IMG/VR virus record: IMGVR_UViG_3300030382_002436
Location: 1-37,020 of that record
Length of the DNA: 37,020 bases
Source of the DNA: a virus
Reading direction: 5' to 3' (one strand)
In this document: positions 32,916 through 37,020 of the stretch, piece by piece
Position numbering within the stretch: position 1 is the stretch's first letter
Layout: the number at the start of each line of letters is the position of its first letter
Notes under the pieces: model-generated
Told to the model about the DNA's origin: nothing
Seen by the model: only the letters and a program-made list of their open reading frames with translations
The model's database searches: none
Made by a program: the position numbers and the translations under genes

Positions 32916-33179
32916 CTAGTCTATAGCTTCACCTTTCAGTTCTACATCTTCATCATCTGGGTCTTTCCATATAGGTTTGAACCCCATGGTTTCACATATA
33001 TTGTTTAACTCACGCAGATTAGATGTACATGCAGCAGTAAGGTCACGCTTACTTGGTACCTGTTGACCCGACAGTCTGTTGTACCCTCGCTTAACTGGTG
33101 CAGATTTAAATGCCCTCCAGTACTCAGTTAGAGTCTTCTTGCGTTCAGCAATGAAGTCTTCTCTTGATCCTAGTGTCAT
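32916..33179 (-). CDS. Isolated first leftward (probable immediate-early) protein
   Basis: The protein has 87 residues: MTLGSREDFIAERKKTLTEY, YNRLSGQQVPSKRDLTAAC, an acidic tail WKDPDDEDVELKGEAID. It has its own promoter, a good SD (AAAGGAG) and a terminator right behind it. Its codon use looks more GC-rich than that of its neighbours. This layout fits a highly expressed early protein such as a host-takeover factor, but no family is recognised. Confidence 0.65.
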   Translation of the reverse strand: MTLGSREDFIAERKKTLTEYWRAFKSAPVKRGYNRLSGQQVPSKRDLTAACTSNLRELNNICETMGFKPIWKDPDDEDVELKGEAID

Positions 33180-33204
33180 AGTTTACTCCTTTGTTAGTTA
33201 ATAG

Positions 33205-33232
33205 ATTATATCTTATAAAATTCTAAAATCAA
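33205..33232 (-). promoter_or_regulatory. Sigma70-like promoter for the first leftward gene
   Basis: On the - strand, TTGATT (33227-33232) and a perfect TATAAT (33205-33210) are separated by 16 bases, 26 bases upstream of the ATG at 33179. A host-type promoter here means early transcription may not depend solely on a virion polymerase. Confidence 0.6.
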
Positions 33233-33244
33233 AAATAACTAAAA

Positions 33245-33299
33245 TTCCATTTTGGAAAACCCGTTTATACGGGTGTATATGTGTAAAAAGGCTACACAT
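33245..33299. other. Three tandem hairpins in the divergent promoter region
   Basis: Hairpin 1 is TTCCA/TGGAA with a 3-base loop (33245-33257). Hairpin 2 is ACCCG/CGGGT with a 6-base loop (33259-33274). Hairpin 3 is ATGTGTA/TACACAT with a 7-base loop (33279-33299). All three are perfect, sit within 55 bases and lie upstream of the leftward promoter. They could be protein-binding sites or extruded hairpins. Between them and the rightward start there is only AT-rich sequence. Confidence 0.5.
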
Positions 33300-33404
33300 C
33301 AAAATCGTGCTATATTTTTCCTAGTTCACTTGGGCATTTAGTACTTGATTCTTAATTTTTAATCATTTAACTTACAGGGTGGTTTCAGGGGTGGGTAATT
33401 AATT

Positions 33405-33410
33405 TATAAT
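33405..33410 (+). promoter_or_regulatory. Candidate -10 of the rightward operon
   Basis: A perfect TATAAT lies 30 bases before the first rightward ATG. The expected -35 region (TTTCAG, 16 bases upstream) is poor. It is placed mainly by position. Confidence 0.35.
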
Positions 33411-33445
33411 AATGAGTAACTAAATTAAAATGGAGTGAATATGGC
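33408..33445 (+). repeat. Direct repeat of a gene leader, copy 1
   Basis: AATAATGAGTAACTAA followed by TTAA, an A-rich bit and TGGAGT-GAATATGGC. Copy 2 at 33649-33687 matches except for two substitutions and one indel. Each copy holds a four-codon mini-frame (ATG AGT AAC TAA) and the SD of the following gene. Confidence 0.8.
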
Positions 33446-33653
33446 TACTATTAAGAAAATGGCTGAAAGAAAGTGTGATTCATTTAAAGGAGATGCGAAA
33501 TCTAAATGCATTGATAGCTATGTGAGAGATTTTAAACAAGGTCGTAAGCGTAGACATCAAAAGGATATTGTCCAGACAAAAAAAATGGTAAAAAAATATG
33601 GTAAAGATGAAACAAAATGGCCTGGAGTTCATTTCGCACCTAAGAAGAAATAA
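33441..33653 (+). CDS. Small Lys-rich two-Cys protein
   Basis: The protein has 70 residues from the ATG at 33441 with GGAG five bases upstream; a GTG at 33435 is less likely. CDSFKGDAKSKCIDSYVRDF then a very basic stretch GRKRRHQK and a KKK end. The two-Cys-then-aromatic layout matches the gene at 80-286, so the two appear related. It is the first gene of the rightward operon. The charge suggests DNA or virion association. Confidence 0.75.
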   Translation: MATIKKMAERKCDSFKGDAKSKCIDSYVRDFKQGRKRRHQKDIVQTKKMVKKYGKDETKWPGVHFAPKKK

Positions 33654-33687
33654 TGAGTAACTAATTTAACAATGGAGTAAATATGGC
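33649..33687 (+). repeat. Direct repeat of a gene leader, copy 2
   Basis: This copy shares the stop codon of the first gene (TAATG) and supplies the SD of the second. See copy 1 at 33408. The duplication may have arisen together with the small basic gene. Confidence 0.8.
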
Positions 33688-33982
33688 AAAGAAAAGTATA
33701 AAGAAAAGTTTTAGGAAGAAACCAAAGTTTAAAAGTAGGGAAGATTTGTTAAATAAGGCATTTGTATGTCCTCCTGAAAAAGGATATATGAAAGGTGGAA
33801 AATGTATACCACATAAAAAGGCAAAGAAGCCAAAGGGTCCTTCTCTTAAAGAGAGTACTTTGAGAGTTCTTAAAAAAGCAGGATTGTTAGGTGGAGTTCC
33901 GATTAAACCTAAAAAATTGACTATAAGAGAAAAATTAGTGAAAGAAGGCATTCTTTCTAAGAAATCAAAAAAGAAGAAATAG
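33683..33982 (+). CDS. Lys-rich protein with CPxxxGGKCIP motif
   Basis: The protein has 99 residues, about one third of them lysine. VCPPEKGYMKGGKCIPHKK lies at about 28-46. A helical C-terminal part, STLRVLKKAGLLGGVPIKPK, is followed by KKSKKKK. It shares the two-Cys GGKCIP motif with the next gene. GGAG precedes the ATG. It may be a basic virion or DNA-compacting protein; a zinc site with only two Cys would need dimerisation. Confidence 0.75.
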   Translation: MAKKSIKKSFRKKPKFKSREDLLNKAFVCPPEKGYMKGGKCIPHKKAKKPKGPSLKESTLRVLKKAGLLGGVPIKPKKLTIREKLVKEGILSKKSKKKK

Positions 33983-33990
33983 GAGTAAAG

Positions 33991-34263
33991 ATGGCTGATA
34001 CAACTAAAGTTAAAATATGTCCAACAGGTCAGATTTTAAAAGGTGGGAAATGTATTCCAGGTATTAGGAAAACAGTTACTCGAAGTTTTAAAACAAAAGG
34101 ATTTGACGAAGTTAGTGCAAAGGTTAAGTCATCTTTTAAAATGACACCTCAACAAAAAATAGCTGCATATAAAGCAAAGAAAGCTAAGGCTGGTTCATCT
34201 AGAGGAAAATCAGCTTATCAGATTGCTAGAGAAGCAGCTGCAAGACATGAAAAAAGAAAATAA
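33991..34263 (+). CDS. Lys-rich protein with CPxxxGGKCIP motif (paralogue)
   Basis: The protein has 90 residues. ICPTGQILKGGKCIPGIRKT lies at ~9-28, then a basic helical part KMTPQQKIAAYKAKKAKAG, then ARHEKRK. It is clearly related in its N-terminal motif to the preceding gene, with an eight-base spacing and AGGAG as SD. The paralogous pair suggests local duplication. Confidence 0.75.
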   Translation: MADTTKVKICPTGQILKGGKCIPGIRKTVTRSFKTKGFDEVSAKVKSSFKMTPQQKIAAYKAKKAKAGSSRGKSAYQIAREAAARHEKRK

Positions 34264-34280
34264 GCGTCATAAGGATAAGC

Positions 34281-34490
34281 ATGGCTGATGAAATTAAATC
34301 AATATCAAACCTTTCTTTAGAGGATCAAGAATCAATTTTAGAGAGTATGTCTAAATCATTCCATCCTATTGAAATTGATGGGACAACATTTATGATTCCT
34401 GAGCAGGTAAATGATTTAATTGATAATCTCTTATCACAAATACAAGAAAAAAATTTAGCTTTAGATATTGTCGGAACGTCAGAAGATTAA
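34281..34490 (+). CDS. Small acidic hypothetical protein
   Basis: The protein has 69 residues. It is acidic and helical, with LSLEDQESILESMSKSFHPI and a Leu-rich second half. AAGGA precedes the ATG. It overlaps the terminase small-subunit gene by 23 bases. It may be a partner of the terminase or a chaperone; this is inferred from position only. Confidence 0.6.
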   Translation: MADEIKSISNLSLEDQESILESMSKSFHPIEIDGTTFMIPEQVNDLIDNLLSQIQEKNLALDIVGTSED

Positions 34491-35253
34491 AGGGATATCT
34501 CACTATGTCTATGATGATATAGATGAATTTCGTGAAGAACATCCTACATTAGTAGTTCATCCTGATTGGAGAGAAGCAGATGAGAATGATTGGGTATATA
34601 GTGACGATGAAAGAATTGTACAACTATTAAAAGTAAAAAAAGAAGTTAATCATCCAGGAGACAGAAAGAATTATAAGTATGCTCAAGGGTGGGTAAGAAC
34701 TGTAGTAGGATGTTTTTTAAACAGACCTAATATAAAGATGGATACTGATTTTAGTCTTCATGAGAGTAGATATACATTTGGTGGAAAACATGCAGATACA
34801 AAAAATCGAATTAAAAATAGAAAAAATACAACAAGGAGAGAAAAGGAATTTGCTACGAATGTAGTAGTTGGAATGGGAGCTGTAGATGCATATAAAAAAG
34901 CATATAATGAAATGTCAGACCAAAAAGCAAGAAAGAAAGCAACTTTATTATTAAAACAGGAGAGAGTTATGAGTGAAATTGAAAAGTCAGTACTTGATGT
35001 TGCAAAAGGAATGGGAATTGACCATGAATATGTGTTGAATAAACTAAAGAATCTTGCCGATTATAGTGAAGATGATAATATAATATTACAGTCAACAAAA
35101 GAATTAGGGAAAATTGTAGGGACAGCAGGTGTAACTGTAAAGCAAAGAGAAGTTGGTCTTGTAGGTATGTTCCAGGGATTTTCACAAGATGAATTACATG
35201 GAGCTAATAGGGAACAACCTCAATTAGAAGAAAAGATTGCAGAGGTGAAATAA
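34468..35253 (+). CDS. terS: Terminase small subunit-like protein
   Basis: The protein has 261 residues. Residues ~25-95 (HPDWREADENDWVYSDDER and KDMTD-like KMDTDFSLH) form a domain I associate with terminase-linked phage proteins. Residues ~118-175 (RREKEFATNVVVGMGAVDAY and KKAYN, then KATLLLKQERVMSEIEK) match the helix-turn-helix and oligomer region of Terminase_2-type small subunits. It would recognise DNA for packaging. The start is a TTG at 34468 without a good SD, in the overlap with the gene before. The large subunit is not in the window. Confidence 0.75.
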   Translation: MSERQKIKGISHYVYDDIDEFREEHPTLVVHPDWREADENDWVYSDDERIVQLLKVKKEVNHPGDRKNYKYAQGWVRTVVGCFLNRPNIKMDTDFSLHESRYTFGGKHADTKNRIKNRKNTTRREKEFATNVVVGMGAVDAYKKAYNEMSDQKARKKATLLLKQERVMSEIEKSVLDVAKGMGIDHEYVLNKLKNLADYSEDDNIILQSTKELGKIVGTAGVTVKQREVGLVGMFQGFSQDELHGANREQPQLEEKIAEVK

Positions 35254-35254
35254 T

Positions 35255-36136
35255 ATGGTATGTCCAAAATGCTGCAGTATGTTTGTAAAGAAAGATGGGA
35301 AGAGACCTTTAAAAGATGGAGGGATTACACAAACATATAAGTGTAATAGTTGTAAAAAGAAATTTTCTGTTCCCATGAAAGGTATAATTGAAGAGCGTAA
35401 GAATATTACTCCTGGTAAGGTCTTTAGATTTGAATCAGACAATGTAACGAGAGTTCACGGTCTAACAGATATCCATGTAGGAGCAAATGAATTTGATGTT
35501 AAGAAGTTTGAACAGGCTGTTAAAGTTATTGAAAAAGATGATAACGCAAGATGGTTTGGTAATGGTGATTTATTAGAATTAATACCTCCTCATTATAAGA
35601 TATCACAGAGAGGTCAGAATATACATCCTGATGAGCAGTACTTAGTCTTTATAAGATTAGTAAGTACAATAAAAGATAAGTGTTTATTTATTAGAGGAGG
35701 TAATCATGATTTCTTAAGGAGCTTTAATATACTTGATTTAGATATATGCAAGTTAATAGCTAGTGAATTAGACGTTCCTTATTTTAAGATGCCAGGATAC
35801 TCACAGATAGTTATAAAAGGGAAAGAATGGAAACTTGTAAGTGGTCATGGTAAAAGTGGAGCTAAGAATGGTGATTTAGAACTTGATAAGATGGCTGCTG
35901 TGTATTCAGATGGTGATTTATTCTTCTTAGGTCATAATCATCAACTGTATGCAAAACCAATAGATTCATTAAGAATTGATGAAGGTAAAGAAACATTACA
36001 TAGACGTTGGTATATAAGAGGAGGTTCCTTTTTAAGATATGCTGAATACGCAAGGTATTCAATGTTTCCAATTATAAGAACAGGATGGGTAACAATGGAA
36101 TTTACAGAAAGTGATATAAAATGCTGGGAAAATTAA
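35255..36136 (+). CDS. Zinc-ribbon/metallophosphoesterase fusion
   Basis: The protein has 293 residues. The N-terminal zinc ribbon CPKCC...CNSC (C3, C6, C30, C33) is followed by a calcineurin-like phosphoesterase: TDIHVG (D72, H74), GNGD (D105), GGNHD (N150, H151), GH (198) and GHNH (H227, H229), the complete metal-binding set. Such enzymes hydrolyse phosphodiesters (nucleases or nucleotidases). The ribbon suggests nucleic-acid targeting. It follows the terminase gene by one base after its stop. A role in DNA processing during packaging or replication is inferred. Confidence 0.85.
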   Translation: MVCPKCCSMFVKKDGKRPLKDGGITQTYKCNSCKKKFSVPMKGIIEERKNITPGKVFRFESDNVTRVHGLTDIHVGANEFDVKKFEQAVKVIEKDDNARWFGNGDLLELIPPHYKISQRGQNIHPDEQYLVFIRLVSTIKDKCLFIRGGNHDFLRSFNILDLDICKLIASELDVPYFKMPGYSQIVIKGKEWKLVSGHGKSGAKNGDLELDKMAAVYSDGDLFFLGHNHQLYAKPIDSLRIDEGKETLHRRWYIRGGSFLRYAEYARYSMFPIIRTGWVTMEFTESDIKCWEN

Positions 36137-36249
36137 AAGTTAATCTGCCATACAATGTTTCTAAGAAAAATACAAGCATTACTTTTTCAAAATATCTCCA
36201 TTCATGGGTGGGTAAATGGATAAAACATATAATATTCAAGAAAAAGTAG
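36121..36249 (+). CDS. Possible 42-residue basic peptide
   Basis: MLGKLKVNLPYNVSKKNTSI leads to a basic hydrophobic end. It fills the 79-base gap after the phosphoesterase but overlaps both neighbours by 16 and 34 bases, and there is no clear SD. The frame may be chance. Confidence 0.25.
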   Translation: MLGKLKVNLPYNVSKKNTSITFSKYLHSWVGKWIKHIIFKKK

Positions 36250-36410
36250 ATTTAAATCTTGATGAGAGTATAATAAGATTGAAGAAACTCTCATATCAGG
36301 TTGATATAGAGAGATTGTTTCCTATAAGGATAAAACAGTCAATGGTATTATACGAAATGTTTGATATAATAGAAAACATGGATATTCCTAAAAAAATGAT
36401 GGAGAGTTAA
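36216..36410 (+). CDS. Small hypothetical protein
   Basis: This 64-residue helical protein reads MDKTYNIQEKVDLNLDESII, RLKKLSYQVDIERLFP and a Met-rich end. GGTGGGT precedes the ATG. It shares one base with the next start (TAATG). The function is unknown. Confidence 0.6.
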   Translation: MDKTYNIQEKVDLNLDESIIRLKKLSYQVDIERLFPIRIKQSMVLYEMFDIIENMDIPKKMMES

Positions 36411-36619
36411 TGAAGAAGAAAAATACAGTTACAAAGCATGATATAAGAAGAGCTGTCTCTGATAATTTGTCTGGCTTAAATTATACTATGCAAAGATTAA
36501 GTAATCTTGAGAATATATTAAATTTCTATATTGAAATGAAGAAAGATGAAAAGAAGTTTACTAAGTTCTTAGATAAGAAAGCAGAAGAGTTTAAGAAAAA
36601 TGGCACATCCAAAAGCTGA
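36410..36619 (+). CDS. Small coiled-coil hypothetical protein
   Basis: The protein has 69 residues: MKKKNTVTKHDIRRAVSDNL, then heptad-like helix (SNLENILNFYIEMKKDEKKF). It overlaps the next gene by 20 bases. The function is unknown. Confidence 0.6.
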   Translation: MKKKNTVTKHDIRRAVSDNLSGLNYTMQRLSNLENILNFYIEMKKDEKKFTKFLDKKAEEFKKNGTSKS

Positions 36620-37020
36620 ACACATAAATCTTTTCCCTAAGAAAAGAGATAAAAAAAAGAAAGTAGATGACAAAGCATTTGATGCTATGACAGCTGTATC
36701 TGATAAGGCTAGTGTAGATATTATTGATAAAGGAAAGAAAAGCAGTACAAAAGGAATACATAATGCATTACTAGCTGCAGGAATGACACCTGCATATGGA
36801 AATATAGCTGATGTAGCAGATGCTACCTTATACGCATTAGAAGGTGAGTTTGGAGAAGCTGCATGGTCAATGGCAGCAGCTATCCCAGTTATAGGTCAGA
36901 TGGTGAGGGGAAAGAAAGCTTTAAAAGTTGCGAAGGAGGCTGGTGAAGAAATGGTTACTGTGTATAGAGGAGTAGATAAATGGTATCCTAAAAGAATTAT
37001 GAAGGATGGTAAAATTGTAG
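36600..37020 (+). CDS. Protein with pre-toxin-like linker and YRG motif (3' truncated)
   Basis: The frame stays open from the ATG at 36600 to the window edge (140 residues visible). The N-terminus is Lys-rich. Residues ~60-113 (TPAYGNIADVADATLYALEG, then FGEAAWSMAAAIPVIGQ, then GKKALKVAKEA) match the pattern of the pre-toxin linker of polymorphic toxins: P-x-x-G-x-x-AD, YxxxG, AxxSxxAxIPxxG, KxxK. This is followed by VTVYRGVDKWYP (122-124 YRG), as at the start of ADP-ribosyltransferase-like domains. It could be a virion-carried effector or ejected protein. The catalytic part lies outside the window. Confidence 0.55.
   Translation, partial: MAHPKAEHINLFPKKRDKKKKVDDKAFDAMTAVSDKASVDIIDKGKKSSTKGIHNALLAAGMTPAYGNIADVADATLYALEGEFGEAAWSMAAAIPVIGQMVRGKKALKVAKEAGEEMVTVYRGVDKWYPKRIMKDGKIV

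Overview
The window is a contiguous piece of a low-GC tailed bacteriophage (Caudoviricetes) genome. The signs are a giant run of virion genes with very large internal or ejection proteins, a tightly packed block of small replication, recombination and hypothetical genes on the opposite strand, a terminase-small-subunit-like gene, and almost no host-type metabolic genes. Most genes have a clear Shine-Dalgarno (SD) sequence of the AAGGAG or GAAAGGA type and many overlap as ATGA or TAATG. The host is therefore probably an SD-using bacterium; I cannot name it. No integrase, capsid, portal, large terminase, DNA polymerase, primase or endolysin is recognisable here, so the genome extends past both ends.

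Layout. (1) 1-18548, + strand, late virion module: small basic proteins, a 1071-residue beta-rich tail or neck protein, small virion proteins, a probable membrane-active ejection protein, a coiled-coil protein, a 2848-residue protein and a 1026-residue protein with a tape-measure-like tail motif. The 2848-residue protein carries a DYDAD motif in the context expected for the catalytic loop of two-barrel RNA polymerases, which suggests a virion-packaged RNA polymerase like that of crAss-like phage phi14:2. (2) 18543-18583: hairpin at the convergent junction. (3) 18600-33179, - strand, early or middle module: RuvC-like resolvase, DnaB-type helicase, D12-class adenine methyltransferase, DUF932 protein, SSB-like protein, Rad52-like annealing protein, Cas4-like Fe-S nuclease, ParB-like protein, zinc-ribbon proteins and many small proteins, including a string of single-pass membrane peptides, several under 60 residues. 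(4) 33180-33440: divergent promoter region with three adjacent hairpins. (5) 33441-37020, + strand: small Lys-rich two-Cys proteins, terminase small subunit, a zinc-ribbon/metallophosphoesterase fusion, small proteins, and a gene cut by the window edge with a pre-toxin-like linker and a YRG motif suggestive of an ADP-ribosyltransferase.

How it may work together. A virion RNA polymerase injected with the DNA could start transcription of the early region. That region supplies helicase, ssDNA-binding and annealing proteins, an exonuclease and a resolvase, a recombination-dependent scheme that would borrow the host polymerase. Late genes then build the virion.

The most unexplained signal is that every gap of more than about 180 bases inside the - strand operon is filled by one or two compact multi-branched foldable elements of about 65-120 bases with strong closing helices (24938-25001, 25065-25129, 29361-29429, 29433-29506, 30332-30404, 30405-30527, 31964-32061). 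They do not fit tRNA or simple terminator models. At least two carry loop sequences perfectly complementary, over 10 bases, to ribosome binding sites elsewhere in the same operon.
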